NCBI GenBank assembly: GCA_964404215.1
Contig: CAYOJF010000002.1
Location: 1 to 64,000, forward strand
Length of the DNA: 64,000 nucleotides
DNA from: Aureispira sp964404215
GTDB lineage: Bacteria > Bacteroidota > Bacteroidia > Chitinophagales > Saprospiraceae
Direction: 5' to 3'
Shown here one piece after another: positions 16,342 to 25,792 of the stretch; positions within the stretch are counted from its first letter, which is position 1, and every line of letters starts with the position of its first letter. The notes under the pieces are model-generated. The model was given only the letters and a program-made list of their open reading frames with translations, was not told the DNA's origin and made no database searches. The translations under genes and the position numbers were made by a program.

Positions 16342-19248
16342 ATGCCATATCTACTATTCATTTTCTTGATGATTGCCTCTGCTAGCTCTTTATCAGGACA
16401 GGTTCCTTTGCCCTTAGAGCAAGCTGACTCCCTCTTCCAAAAAGGTATTGTGGAACAAAAAAAACGAGCATTTTTATCCTCCAATCAATATTTTAAGCAA
16501 GCTAGTATACTCCTAAAAAATGCCTCTCAATGGAATAAATATTTAGAAGCTCAAAATCAGATCGCACGTAACTATTGGAAAATGGAAAAACTAGACTCTT
16601 CTAGTGTCATTTGTCAATCTATATCCAACTCACCTTATTTAGAAACAGGTAGTTTAATAGAGGGGGATCTTTTTAATAATATTGGCGTCATTCATGACAT
16701 ACGTGCTGAGTACAAAAAAGCACTAGAATATTTTCATAAAGCCTTATCTATTCGTAAAAAAAAGCTAGGTGATGATCATATAGAAACAGGCAAATTGTAT
16801 TATAATATTGGAGCTTGTTACGAATTACAAAATCAATATAATACTTCACTCGAATATAGAAAGAAGGCTTTAAGAAATTTCAAGAAGAATCTTCCTCCTA
16901 ACCATCCTTTTTTTTTAGCTGTATACCGAGGTATGATGAATACCTATTTTAGCCTAGAAAAGTATGAAGAAGTTGTTTTTTATATTGAAATAGCCCTCTC
17001 TATTGCGAAAACCCAATACCCTTCCACTCATCCTGAAATAGGCTACCTTTATGGTCAACTAGGAATAGCTAAGACAAAAATTGATGGGTCTAAAAAAGAA
17101 GGACTACAACTCGTAAAAAAAGGATTTGAAATAGCAAAAAAATACTATGGAGAAAACCACCCTGAATTAATTTGGCAGTATAGCAATATTGCTGGTATCT
17201 ATGCTGATAATGACAATTATGAAGAAGCCATTGCTCATCAATTGAAAGCACGACTAATCACCATCAAAAACTATGGAACCAAAAACAATAATTATGTTAA
17301 AGCAAGTAATTTTCTAAGTTCGTACTATCAACGACTGCAACAAGATTCATTAGCATTCTATCATGCACATCAATCTATTTTAGCTAATTTGCCTAGCGTA
17401 TCTGATTCTATCCTTGTCGATAGTATTCCTGATTTTTCGAAACTTCCTATTTCCAACATCATCACGTTATCTAGTAGCTTAGGTAACATGATTCATTTTT
17501 TATCTCAAAATGCTGGTAAAGATGAAAAATATGCGACTTACTACTACCACTATCTACTGGCTAGCGATGCTATATTCGATAAAGCTCAAAAAGAGATTTC
17601 CAATACCCAAGATAAAGCAGTCATATTAGAGTACCTACATCGTTTTACTGCTAAAAAAATCCAATATTATAAATCCCCTATTCTAAACAAAGAGCAAAAA
17701 GGTGTTTTCATTCAAAACGCGATTCAACAAATGGACAGGAGTAAATCGTTACTTCTAAAGCTAAGTTTAGCTACAGATAAAGCTAGGCAGTTTGGTGGAA
17801 TCCCTGATAGTATTCAAACTAAAGAAATACAAATCCGAAAAAAAATAGCTCAACTCAATAAAGAAATCTGGAAAAACCAAAGTAAAGGAAAATCAATTTC
17901 CGAACTGGAAGAAAAATTATTCCAATCACAAGAAACGTATAAACATCTAAATCAAGTCCTAGAGTCAGACTACAAAAAATACTATCAGCTAAAATATCAG
18001 GATGATAAAATTGATATTCAGTCTGTTCAAAAAGATATATTAACACCAAATAGTCTTCTTATTCAATATATGCAAAATAAGGATTTTATCTATATTGCTA
18101 CGATCTCACCGACTGACCTAAAGCTTGACTACTTCAAAAAAGATGAAGAATATGCTCAACATCTCAAGAATTTCCGTAAGAACCTAAGTGACCTATCTTA
18201 TGTTCAGTCCCAAAAAGATTATGGAGCAATGGCATTCACAGAAAGTGCCCATTTCCTGTATCGTACACTACTCCAAAAGCATATTGACAATCCTGAGATC
18301 AAAGAACTCATCATCATAGCAGATGGCGAATTGAATAGAATTCCATTTGAAGCACTTGTTTATAAAAGTGCTAATCAAAAAGCCACCTTCAAAACATTAG
18401 ATTACCTATCTAACAAATATACAATTCGATATGCCTATTCTGCCAAACTCCTATTGGATGCTAAACAAAATAGAACGAATGCCGCAACGGATATTCTTGC
18501 TTTTGCTGCTAGCTACAATCCTAGTACTACAAATAATCCTGTAAGGAAAGAATTAGTCGCATTGGAAGGGGTTCAACAAGAGGTTAAAACACTTCAAGAA
18601 AATTTCCGTGGTGAATTTTATTTGGCAGAAAATGCTACTGAAAGTATGATTAAAAATATAGATTTCAACCAATTCGGAATTCTTCATCTAGCTATGCATG
18701 GACTACTCAATAAAGAAAATCCCATGCAATCAGCTATGGCATTTACAGAAGACACCTCTAGCCAAGAAGATGGTTTTCTATATGCTCACGAAATAACAAA
18801 CATGTCTATAAACACTAACTTAGTCGTGCTTTCTGCTTGTGAAACAGGGGATGGAAAACATCAAAAGATAGAAGGTATCATGAGTCTAGGGCGTTCATTC
18901 ATGTATGCAGGAACACCAAGTATCATAATGAGTTTATGGCAAGTAAGTGATTTTTCTACTGCTCAAATCATGCAAAAATTTTATCAAAATTTAGCGGAAA
19001 GTCAACGTAAATCAGAGGCTCTTCGTAATGCAAAATTTCACTACCTAGAATTGGTAAAAGACAATAAAGATTTATTTTCTCATCCTTTCTTTTGGGGGGC
19101 GTTTGTGAATCTTGGTGATGATAGTGTCATCCAGCTCAACAAACATCCCAATTATATGGCTTGGTTATTAGGAACATTAGGTGGATGTGTCATCCTGATT
19201 GGTTGGATATATTTGTCGCGAAAAAAACGAACAATTCAGCATGCTTAA
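16342..19248 (+). CDS. Exported TPR-CHAT protein (caspase-like protease domain)
   Basis: A 968-residue protein: signal peptide (MPYLLFIFLMIASASSLSGQ), tandem TPRs of the kinesin-light-chain type (about 30-350), a helical spacer with coiled coil (about 430-560), a CHAT domain (about 640-930) and a C-terminal membrane helix before KKR. The CHAT catalytic dyad is intact: His786 in LAMHG and Cys833 in LSACETG. CHAT domains are caspase-fold peptidases usually found with TPRs. Here the signal peptide puts the protease outside the cytoplasm, held by the C-terminal helix. I chose the ATG at 16342 because the signal peptide begins there. It starts a three-gene rightward run. The substrate is unknown. 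Confidence 0.88.
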   Translation: MPYLLFIFLMIASASSLSGQVPLPLEQADSLFQKGIVEQKKRAFLSSNQYFKQASILLKNASQWNKYLEAQNQIARNYWKMEKLDSSSVICQSISNSPYLETGSLIEGDLFNNIGVIHDIRAEYKKALEYFHKALSIRKKKLGDDHIETGKLYYNIGACYELQNQYNTSLEYRKKALRNFKKNLPPNHPFFLAVYRGMMNTYFSLEKYEEVVFYIEIALSIAKTQYPSTHPEIGYLYGQLGIAKTKIDGSKKEGLQLVKKGFEIAKKYYGENHPELIWQYSNIAGIYADNDNYEEAIAHQLKARLITIKNYGTKNNNYVKASNFLSSYYQRLQQDSLAFYHAHQSILANLPSVSDSILVDSIPDFSKLPISNIITLSSSLGNMIHFLSQNAGKDEKYATYYYHYLLASDAIFDKAQKEISNTQDKAVILEYLHRFTAKKIQYYKSPILNKEQKGVFIQNAIQQMDRSKSLLLKLSLATDKARQFGGIPDSIQTKEIQIRKKIAQLNKEIWKNQSKGKSISELEEKLFQSQETYKHLNQVLESDYKKYYQLKYQDDKIDIQSVQKDILTPNSLLIQYMQNKDFIYIATISPTDLKLDYFKKDEEYAQHLKNFRKNLSDLSYVQSQKDYGAMAFTESAHFLYRTLLQKHIDNPEIKELIIIADGELNRIPFEALVYKSANQKATFKTLDYLSNKYTIRYAYSAKLLLDAKQNRTNAATDILAFAASYNPSTTNNPVRKELVALEGVQQEVKTLQENFRGEFYLAENATESMIKNIDFNQFGILHLAMHGLLNKENPMQSAMAFTEDTSSQEDGFLYAHEITNMSINTNLVVLSACETGDGKHQKIEGIMSLGRSFMYAGTPSIIMSLWQVSDFSTAQIMQKFYQNLAESQRKSEALRNAKFHYLELVKDNKDLFSHPFFWGAFVNLGDDSVIQLNKHPNYMAWLLGTLGGCVILIGWIYLSRKKRTIQHA

Positions 19249-19257
19249 AAAAGGATC

Positions 19258-20145
19258 ATGAAAATAAAATATAGCTTTGTATTAATATTCTGTAGTATTT
19301 TATGGGTACAGTGCTACTCCCCTTCAGATCGACCTTCTACATTGGAGATCGAAAAAAGGCTACAGGGAAACTGGACAACAACCTACTTCGAAAAAGACTG
19401 GATTGAAACTGCATTTGTTTTTAGCTTTAGAGATAGTATTTGTTCTTACTTGTCTCCCAAAGGAAATTACACGTCTTATTGGCTAGTAAACGACACCCTA
19501 TATATTAAAGAAAGAACCTACCTATTTAACAACAAAATATATGGAGGGGAAATGATCTATAAATTTTTGATTGATAGTCTTACTCCAGATATACTAGTAT
19601 TAACTCCTTGTTCTGATCCAACTAAAAAACTACTACGACATAAAGAAGATGAGTATTTCGAATCCATTCGTTTACAAAAAATCAAACCTCTATATGATTG
19701 GGAAGTACAACGAATTGGATTCTACAGTAGCACTTGTTTTGGAAGTTGTCCTGCCATGTATTTCGAAATAGACAGTAGTGGTACTATCTTTTTTGATGGG
19801 AAGCATGCTACTCAAAAAATAGGGTTACATAGTGGATTGGTTTCCCATAAAGAAATAGAAAGTATCAAAAAGAATATAAACAGTATTGCTCTTGATAGCT
19901 TGAAAAAGCAATATTCAGCAGCTTGGACTGATGACCAAAACTGTATTGTTACCATTCAAACCAAAGATAAAACTTATAAAAGTAGTGCCTATGGGTTCAA
20001 TAAGGAACCTATTGCCCTTAGAATTCTGTTTCAGCAATTACAACAACTGCATCAAGAAAATACACTCGAACCAGATACAACTATACACAATCAGTTTGTA
20101 TTTGAAGCCGCAAAATATGGTCATCATCATATGAAGGCAGAGTAA
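19258..20145 (+). CDS. Lipoprotein with DUF6438-like domain
   Basis: A 295-residue lipoprotein with a signal sequence ending in the lipobox WVQC (Cys19). Residues about 30-130 resemble a lipocalin-like beta-barrel beginning with LQGNWTTTYF. Residues about 150-260 match the DUF6438 pattern with STCFGSCPAMYFEID and GTIFFDGK. The two cysteines of CFGSC are the conserved pair of that domain. Function is unknown. It begins only 9 bases after the TPR-CHAT gene, so the two are almost certainly one operon, which suggests they act in the same envelope compartment. Confidence 0.8.
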   Translation: MKIKYSFVLIFCSILWVQCYSPSDRPSTLEIEKRLQGNWTTTYFEKDWIETAFVFSFRDSICSYLSPKGNYTSYWLVNDTLYIKERTYLFNNKIYGGEMIYKFLIDSLTPDILVLTPCSDPTKKLLRHKEDEYFESIRLQKIKPLYDWEVQRIGFYSSTCFGSCPAMYFEIDSSGTIFFDGKHATQKIGLHSGLVSHKEIESIKKNINSIALDSLKKQYSAAWTDDQNCIVTIQTKDKTYKSSAYGFNKEPIALRILFQQLQQLHQENTLEPDTTIHNQFVFEAAKYGHHHMKAE

Positions 20146-20217
20146 CGTTAGATTTTCTAAATGCTCTTATTAAATCACCATACATTGAAGTTATTTAGAA
20201 AAGACAAAACTTTCATA

Positions 20218-20274
20218 AGAATATGTTTTAAATTATATTTTTCAATAATATGAATATAAATTAACACATGCTCT
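20218..20274. repeat. Short inverted-repeat element, 57-bp derivative of the AGAGCATG family
   Basis: Bases 20218-20239 and 20253-20274 are 22-base inverted arms matching at 18 positions. On the minus strand it reads from AGAGCATGTGTTAATTTATA through CATATTATTGAAAAATA to the other end, which closely matches the right terminus of the 25322 element. It looks like an internally deleted copy. It lies between the DUF6438 lipoprotein and the next gene. Confidence 0.65.
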
Positions 20275-20304
20275 AAATAACTCCATGATAATCTCCCATT
20301 ATTT

Positions 20305-21441
20305 ATGAAATTAATATCCAGTATTATTATTTTTTGGTCTCTTCTATTAGCGACCAATCTCCATGCCCAAAGTATCACCTTCCCCATCAATTTTGATACT
20401 ACTTATGTCACCAAATATACCTACAAGAGAGCTATGTCGAACAGCATTCACTTACGAATGCCCTATGCCTCTCACCGTATTACGAACGCTTCTTTGGCAA
20501 AAGAACTAAAAGGAAAAGCTATACTAGAAGTCAAACTAATTTATACTGGTTATCCATCTGATGGTGACTTTACGACTCTAAATAAACAGCGGTTGGCAGC
20601 ACTTTTTTTAATCGCTCCAGAAATCTTTGACAACCCCTTTATTCAGTGGAAGTTAGTTTGTCAAACAGCAGCTACTCGAAAAGATGTTTATGACTATTTC
20701 CATGGCTTTGAAGTCACCTTCCGTCCAGATGCTTCTGAGGCTACAGCTAGGTTAGAAAAAGAATACCTCATCAATGTTATAAAGGGATATACTCCTGTGA
20801 CAGACTCTAGTATTCTAAAAATAATGCAGCGAAATAAGTGGAAAGATATGGCTGTTGTAGGTGATTTTACTGGTAGCATGTCTCCTTATATTGGACAGCT
20901 ATTACTGTGGTACAACCTTACCATTAATCGTAATAAAAAAGAGGTAGATGGTTTTGTATTTTTCAACGACGGTAATCACCTCCAAACAGCTGATAAAAAA
21001 ATTGGAAAAACAGGTGGTATTTACCATACACAAGAAAAGTCACTTGATTCTGTTCTTCAGACCGCTATCAATACCATAAGCAATGGTTTTGGTGGAGATA
21101 TGCCCGAAAATGATATTGAAGCACTTTTATTTGCTCAAAAAAAATTCGAAAAAAGTGAAAATTTCATTTTAGTAGCTGATAATTTGTCTACTATGCGAGA
21201 TATTAAGCTACTAAAAAAATTAAAAAAGCCTGTCCGAGTTATTGTTTGTGGGGCATCTACAGTCGTTAATCCTCAATATATCAATCTAGCCTACCAAACA
21301 AAAGGATCCATTCATACCATAGAGGAAGATATTGATACCATGTTGGATGAAATAAAAGAAGGCGAAGTACTAGAAATTGGTACGAGTAAGTTTAGATTAA
21401 TCGATGGTAATTTTGTGTTGATAAAAGACCGAAAAATTTAA
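20305..21441 (+). CDS. Exported VWA-like protein, function unknown
   Basis: A 378-residue protein with a signal peptide ending near residue 22 (TNLHAQ). Residues about 185-350 follow a von Willebrand A-like fold: a first strand with the metal-site motif DFTGSMS, a later strand FILVADNLSTM and a final strand VRVIVCGAST. The aspartate and both serines of the MIDAS are present, so metal-dependent ligand binding is plausible. The N-terminal 150 residues have no recognised domain. It follows the CHAT and DUF6438 genes on the same strand, but 159 bases and a repeat intervene, so co-transcription is uncertain. A terminator follows. Confidence 0.65.
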   Translation: MKLISSIIIFWSLLLATNLHAQSITFPINFDTTYVTKYTYKRAMSNSIHLRMPYASHRITNASLAKELKGKAILEVKLIYTGYPSDGDFTTLNKQRLAALFLIAPEIFDNPFIQWKLVCQTAATRKDVYDYFHGFEVTFRPDASEATARLEKEYLINVIKGYTPVTDSSILKIMQRNKWKDMAVVGDFTGSMSPYIGQLLLWYNLTINRNKKEVDGFVFFNDGNHLQTADKKIGKTGGIYHTQEKSLDSVLQTAINTISNGFGGDMPENDIEALLFAQKKFEKSENFILVADNLSTMRDIKLLKKLKKPVRVIVCGASTVVNPQYINLAYQTKGSIHTIEEDIDTMLDEIKEGEVLEIGTSKFRLIDGNFVLIKDRKI

Positions 21442-21456
21442 TATACAAATCTATTG

Positions 21457-21490
21457 AATGAGAATTGCCTTGTGGTGATTCTCATTTTTT
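21457..21490 (+). terminator. Intrinsic terminator
   Basis: AATGAGAAT (21457-21465) pairs with ATTCTCATT (21478-21486) around a 12-base loop, followed by a T-run. It ends the VWA-like gene transcript. Confidence 0.8.
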
Positions 21491-21522
21491 ATGTGATATT
21501 CCTCTACATAGGAAAAAACGCC

Positions 21523-21984
21523 CTATACTTTTTCTAATTCTAGCCACTCTTCATAAGAAACTACTCCTTTTTCAGGCTTCCCTTCACCATCTAATATTCC
21601 GATAAATTCCAATGAATGTCCATCAGGATCATCAAAATAAATAGCTATTGCCGGTACCCAAGCAAAAACCATTGGTCTTTCCGTTCCATCATTCAAGAAA
21701 TTTCTACATTGCAAATTCCTAGCCTTCAAAAAATCAACGGAATCATTTAAAATCCACTCTGGATCGGATTCGAATGCAAAATGCCGAATATCAATTTCCT
21801 CTTTCGGCTTTTCCCACAAACCAAGCATAGATTGTTTTTCTTTACCAATCCAAAAAAATGCAGCTTTTCTAACTTCCTCATAGTAGCATTGTTTTAACCC
21901 TAAGTCTTTCCCATAAAACTCTATTGATCGCTGAATATCTTCAACAAATAAATGGGTTTCATACAACCCTTTAATTACATTCAT
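21523..21984 (-). CDS. VOC-superfamily (glyoxalase/dioxygenase-fold) protein
   Basis: A 153-residue protein with two paired beta-alpha-beta-beta-beta modules, the vicinal oxygen chelate fold. Recognisable elements are LYETHLFVEDIQRSIEFYGKDLG at the start, with the first metal-ligand histidine; DIRHFAFE, the histidine of the central strand; and IYFDDPDGHSLEFI near the end, with the final histidine and glutamate. With these ligands it could bind a divalent metal. The family covers glyoxalases, fosfomycin/bleomycin resistance proteins and dioxygenases, and the specific role cannot be told apart here. It follows the 172-residue gene by 16 bases. Confidence 0.85.
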   Translation of the reverse strand: MNVIKGLYETHLFVEDIQRSIEFYGKDLGLKQCYYEEVRKAAFFWIGKEKQSMLGLWEKPKEEIDIRHFAFESDPEWILNDSVDFLKARNLQCRNFLNDGTERPMVFAWVPAIAIYFDDPDGHSLEFIGILDGEGKPEKGVVSYEEWLELEKV

Positions 21985-22000
21985 GTTTTATACTGATTTA

Positions 22001-22519
22001 TCAAACAATGTCACTCAACTTGAACTGAAAGTCAATTCTGGTAGAGGTAATAAGGTCATCTATTCCATATCGAGTTCTTCCCTGTTCATTTATTACGACC
22101 AACCACTCTATCTGTGGATCAATATACCAAATCTCCGCCCTCATAGTAGACCAAATCTTCACCACCGACTCCAAAAAATGCTGATTAATCTCTCCCTCTT
22201 CTCCAAGTCCCATCCCTATATCGGTCTGTACAATAATAAATGGGTTTGTGTCCTCTAAACCTCTTATTCTCAAATCATAAGCAGCTGCAAAGTCGTCTGA
22301 AAAATAAACTGTAGTGCCTTCACTTATTTCTTTAGCAAAAGTATGTTCTTCATTTTGCTCTCTAAGCCACCGCTTAAACCGATCAAAACTATATTCTTTC
22401 CTTTTCTCCTTCTCTATATACTTAATCAATTCGTTGTCACTTTTCTCTACCACTTCTGGCTTTTCTGCAGGTTTCCGTAACTTACTTCCAATCCAATTCC
22501 ATAAGATTTTTAAAGACAT
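22001..22519 (-). CDS. Hypothetical soluble protein
   Basis: A 172-residue protein with no recognised domain. The first 60 residues are highly charged and helical (KLRKPAEKPEVVEK, IEKEKRKEYSFDRFKRWL). The rest alternates strands and helices with FIIVQTDIGMG and EWLVVINEQG. There is no signal peptide or membrane helix. It begins 9 bases after the broken TPR gene ends and is followed 16 bases later by the VOC gene, so the three form one minus-strand run. Function unknown. Confidence 0.65.
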   Translation of the reverse strand: MSLKILWNWIGSKLRKPAEKPEVVEKSDNELIKYIEKEKRKEYSFDRFKRWLREQNEEHTFAKEISEGTTVYFSDDFAAAYDLRIRGLEDTNPFIIVQTDIGMGLGEEGEINQHFLESVVKIWSTMRAEIWYIDPQIEWLVVINEQGRTRYGIDDLITSTRIDFQFKLSDIV

Positions 22520-22528
22520 ATTCTATAT

Positions 22529-24490
22529 TTATTTTGGTCTCAAAGAAGGTTTTAGTTGGTAAGCTTTTTCCATATACTGTTGCCCTTTAGCTTGATTTCC
22601 CATTTGGAGATATAGTCCACCTAAGTTTTGATAATTTTGTGCAACATTAGGATCTAATTCAATAGATTTTAGGAACGCCTTTTCTGCAGCAGGATAGTTT
22701 TTTTGCATAGCATTCAAAATCCCTAAGCTTTGATAATTATTGGAAGTCTGTCCAATAGGAGTTGAGAGTACAAAATTTAGATGCTCCATTGCTTTTTGAG
22801 GCTGATTCAAAAATTCACCATATGTTCGCACCAGTTGTTCGTGTGCCTTTCCATAATTAGGTTCTAATTCTAGTGTATATTTTAACCATTTCAAAGCCTC
22901 TTGAGCATTCCTTTTCTGAATATTAAGTAACCCTAGATTATAAGTAGCGTGTATAAAATTTTTATTGATTTCGTAAGACTTCATGAAGTGTTTTTCTGCG
23001 GTCTCTAGCAGTTGTTTATTTTTCGCATTATCTTCTTGTCCTAGGTATTTAGTCAGTAAAGTATTGCCATAGTAATACTGCATCTTAGCACTATTCGCAG
23101 AAGTCTGTACATCCTGAGCAAAAAGTGTTTCATTATTTTTCCAGTCTGGATTTCGATCTATTGTCTTTGCCGAAAAAAGTACTAATACTAATCCAAGACC
23201 TCCTATTGCTGCAAAATTTTGCTTCATTTTTTGCCAAGTCGGTATTTCGACATAACGCACCATGCCATAAGCTATTGCCAAAGCAAACCCTAGGGAGGAG
23301 AAATACAAAAATCGTTCTCCCATAGGAGCACCTATATTGAAAAGTAAATTGCAGACTAATGATAAAGGAGCCAAATACAATAGGATACTCCATGCTAAAA
23401 TATCTCTTTTCCAAATACGAAAAGCAGCATAAGCCCCTATTGCAATATAAATCCCCCATCCTAACAAAGCTAAGGGATCGGTCAATTCTACCAAAGGAAT
23501 TTGCTCTCTCGAATAATCTGAAGATAAAGAAACTGGAGCAAAAAGCAACTGCAAATAGTACAGCAAAATAAGCCCTATTGTGCCCAATTTCTGTCCTGTA
23601 GCTACCTGATAAAATGGATTCTCAAGGATACTTGTATTTTCAACTCCACCTCCGAGTCCTCCTACCATATAATGACGTAAGCCCAAATAAGCAAAAGCAA
23701 CACCCCAAAATGGAATACTATATTTAATGACATCTGACCAAGATTGCTGCTGAAAAACATACAATCCTAATGGAATCAAAGCCACAAAAACAAAGGCAGT
23801 TTCTTTCGCTAACAAGATTTAAAAAAATGCTCCGAATCTCAGTATTAGCCAAGGGGTACTATTTTCTTTATTGGTCACTAACTTATGTAGAGCTTGCAAA
23901 GTCACCAAAACTAACAAAAAAGATAAAATCTCATCTCTACTCTTGATATTAGCAACTACTTCTGTATGAATCGGATGGGCAATAAATAACAGACTGGTTA
24001 TCAGAGCAATTATAGCTCCACCTTCTATTTTAGACAACCAGTTTCGTAATACCTTGAATAATAAAAATGCGGTCAAAGCATACAATAATACATTGATGAA
24101 ATGCCCAACAAAAGGGTTTAATCCAAAAAATTGATATTCTACAGCAAACATCACTAGAGACAAGGGACGATAACGTCCTCCTGTTAGTTCCATTCCTTGC
24201 TCTCCATATATCCCTATGAAAAAATCTTTGGTCATCAAATCATAAATTCCCCCAAAACCTTGTTGTGTAAAACTATTCTCCGTAATGACAATAGAATCAT
24301 CAAAAGCGTATCCATGCCCCAATGTATTGGCATACAGTAAAAAGCCAAAAACGGCCAAAGCCCAACCTAACCACTTTGGAAAGTCTTCCCTAATAAGATT
24401 TATCTCTTGGTCTGTGGAAATAGGCTTAGAAGATACCGTTCCTTTTTTCATCTGCCTTTTTGCTGTAGATTTCTTTTTCTTTTTTGACAT
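22529..24490 (-). pseudogene. TMTC-like membrane/TPR protein interrupted by an in-frame stop
   Basis: One continuous reading frame of 654 codons is broken at codon 224 by TAA (23821-23819) between GAFF and ILLAKETAF. Both halves belong to one protein: a lysine-rich N-terminus, about ten membrane helices with the GT-C-like acidic pair in YAFDDSIV, the TMTC/DUF1736-like region RHYMVGG, and five or more TPRs from about residue 430. Reading TTA (Leu) for TAA would restore a normal membrane helix. A downstream restart at the TTG at 23815 is unlikely, since it lies inside that helix. In eukaryotes TMTC proteins are O-mannosyltransferases; the bacterial role is unknown. It may be a true nonsense mutation or a base-call error. 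Confidence 0.8.
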
Positions 24491-24568
24491 AACCGTCTTA
24501 TATACTAATTTAAAATAGAGCTCTAATATACAACTCTATTTGCAATAATATCTCATAAGATAGCCAAC

Positions 24569-24602
24569 AAAAAGAGTAGTCCCTTTCCTGTAGGACTACT
24601 CT
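24569..24602 (-). terminator. Intrinsic terminator, minus strand
   Basis: AGAGTAGTCC (24573-24582) pairs perfectly with GGACTACTCT (24593-24602) around a 10-base loop. The minus strand then runs into five Ts. It should end transcripts of the SRPBCC gene. The rest of the 278-base gap (24491-24768) holds no gene I can see. A motif AAGTTGTATAAAA near 24630 also occurs near 5471. Confidence 0.75.
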
Positions 24603-24768
24603 ATCTATTAGTTGTGATAAGGACTAAAGTTGTATAAAAAAGTGCGTCAGTAGATTGTTTTTGATGGGGACAAACAAGTGAACTCAATCAGGAAAAGATT
24701 TCCCCGATTACGATCCAAAATCAGTCTTGATAGTGGCTAATGGATTTCATTTCTACATAGAGTAAGAA

Positions 24769-25251
24769 TTATCCCAGATTTTTCTGTCCCAGAAAAGCAT
24801 CCAAGTCTTCCAAGGCATCAACTTGAACTTTATTAAAAGTAGTAATGAAATTTTTTAGAAATAAGCTAAACCAATGGTATTTTTTAAATTCAAAATATAC
24901 GGTCCAGATTACTTCTGTTTTTCCATTTTCTATGCTATTAAGTGTCCAAGTTCCTTTATGCTTGAGTAAGCCTGGCATTCCCTTTATGATTCGATAACTA
25001 TAAGTATTGTCTTGGTCATACAAAAATATTTCTTCCTCTATCGTAGACCACAACTTCGGCTTGAATGTTACTTCTCGGATTGCACCAACACCATTGGAGG
25101 GGCTGCCTTCTTTAAGTAACACTACTTGTTTGACATTATTTAGCCAGTCGCCTGTTTTTTCATGCTCTGCAATTATCCTAAATATTTCTTTTTTTGAATA
25201 ATCAAGTACCTTTTTAGCATATACCTCTTTAACTATTTTATTATTGCTCAT
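24769..25251 (-). CDS. SRPBCC-family (polyketide cyclase / START-like) protein
   Basis: A 160-residue protein with the SRPBCC pattern: an opening strand (VKEVYAKKVLDYSKKEIF), a helical turn GDWLNNVKQVVLL, a run of antiparallel strands (GVGAIREVTF, TYSYRIIKGMPGLLKHKGTW, EVIWTVYFEF), and a long C-terminal helix ending LEDLDAFLG. These folds form a hydrophobic cavity that binds lipids or small hydrophobic molecules. No catalytic residue can be assigned. It is a single gene with its own terminator. Confidence 0.8.
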   Translation of the reverse strand: MSNNKIVKEVYAKKVLDYSKKEIFRIIAEHEKTGDWLNNVKQVVLLKEGSPSNGVGAIREVTFKPKLWSTIEEEIFLYDQDNTYSYRIIKGMPGLLKHKGTWTLNSIENGKTEVIWTVYFEFKKYHWFSLFLKNFITTFNKVQVDALEDLDAFLGQKNLG

Positions 25252-25321
25252 ATATTATATTTCTCATTTAGATTAATTATCGATTTTTCAACTACTCCGT
25301 TAATTAGTTGAAACTTATCTA

Positions 25322-25511
25322 AGAGCATGTTTAAATTTATCTTAATTCATAATATGAAATCCCTTTTTCTACTACTTTTCGTCTATTTTTTGCTCAATAG
25401 CTAAGGCTATTCATCAAAAAATGAGTCTCAACTAGCCCCCAAGTAAATTGGGGATCAAAGACAAAAAAATGGTACTCATATTATTGAAAAATACAATTTT
25501 AAACATGCTCT
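25322..25511. repeat. Intergenic inverted-repeat element, copy B (190 bp)
   Basis: Ends are AGAGCATGTTTAAATTTAT and, inverted, AGAGCATGTTTAAAATTG. The centre contains AATAGC-TAAG-GCTATT inside TTTTTTG and CAAAAAAT arms, the same plan as copy A at 12932. A second small hairpin, CCCCAAG-TAAA-TTGGGG, lies right of centre. It occupies most of the first half of the 541-base gap between the SRPBCC and VWA genes. No coding frame is present. Confidence 0.8.
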
Positions 25512-25542
25512 AAAATTAAACATTGTAATATACTATATATTA

Positions 25543-25577
25543 CTAAAAAAGTAGCCCCTTTTAATAAAGGGCTACTT
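25543..25577 (-). terminator. Intrinsic terminator, minus strand
   Basis: A stem of about 12 bp with one bulge (AAGTAGCCCC on the left, GGGCTACTT on the right) is followed on the minus strand by a run of six Ts. The nearest minus-strand coding frame upstream of it is the short one at 25606-25722, which supports that frame being a real gene or gene remnant. Confidence 0.7.
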
Positions 25578-25605
25578 GTAATTTATAGGGAGTATTACTT
25601 CTTTT

Positions 25606-25722
25606 CTATTCTTGACCATAGGGAACAGGAGGATGCTCATACCTTTCTCTCAGATGACTCTTTTTTACGTAATCATATTCCATTAATCTCACTCGCCTGT
25701 TATTCAAATCAAAATATTCCAC
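25606..25722 (-). CDS. Small ORF or remnant of a minus-strand gene
   Basis: A 38-codon open frame starting at GTG (25722), with an internal ATG at 25683, ends just before a minus-strand terminator. The translation looks protein-like: strongly charged, with RRVRLMEYDYVKKSH and a proline-rich end PPVPYGQE. A stop codon lies three codons upstream of the GTG. It could be a small basic protein or the preserved C-terminus of a decayed gene. AGGCGAG sits 9 bases before the internal ATG and could serve as a ribosome site. I do not recognise it. Confidence 0.35.
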   Translation of the reverse strand: MEYFDLNNRRVRLMEYDYVKKSHLRERYEHPPVPYGQE

Positions 25723-25792
25723 AACTTTGATTCAACTTAACAACTAAAACTCTGAAATTTTGTATTAATACCGAAGTATAAAAAATATAAAA

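Noticed and set aside
23813..23825. Frameshift at the T7 run as cause of the broken TMTC-like gene
   Set aside because: The frames before and after the stop are the same; adding or removing a T would put the downstream half out of frame. A nonsense change explains it.
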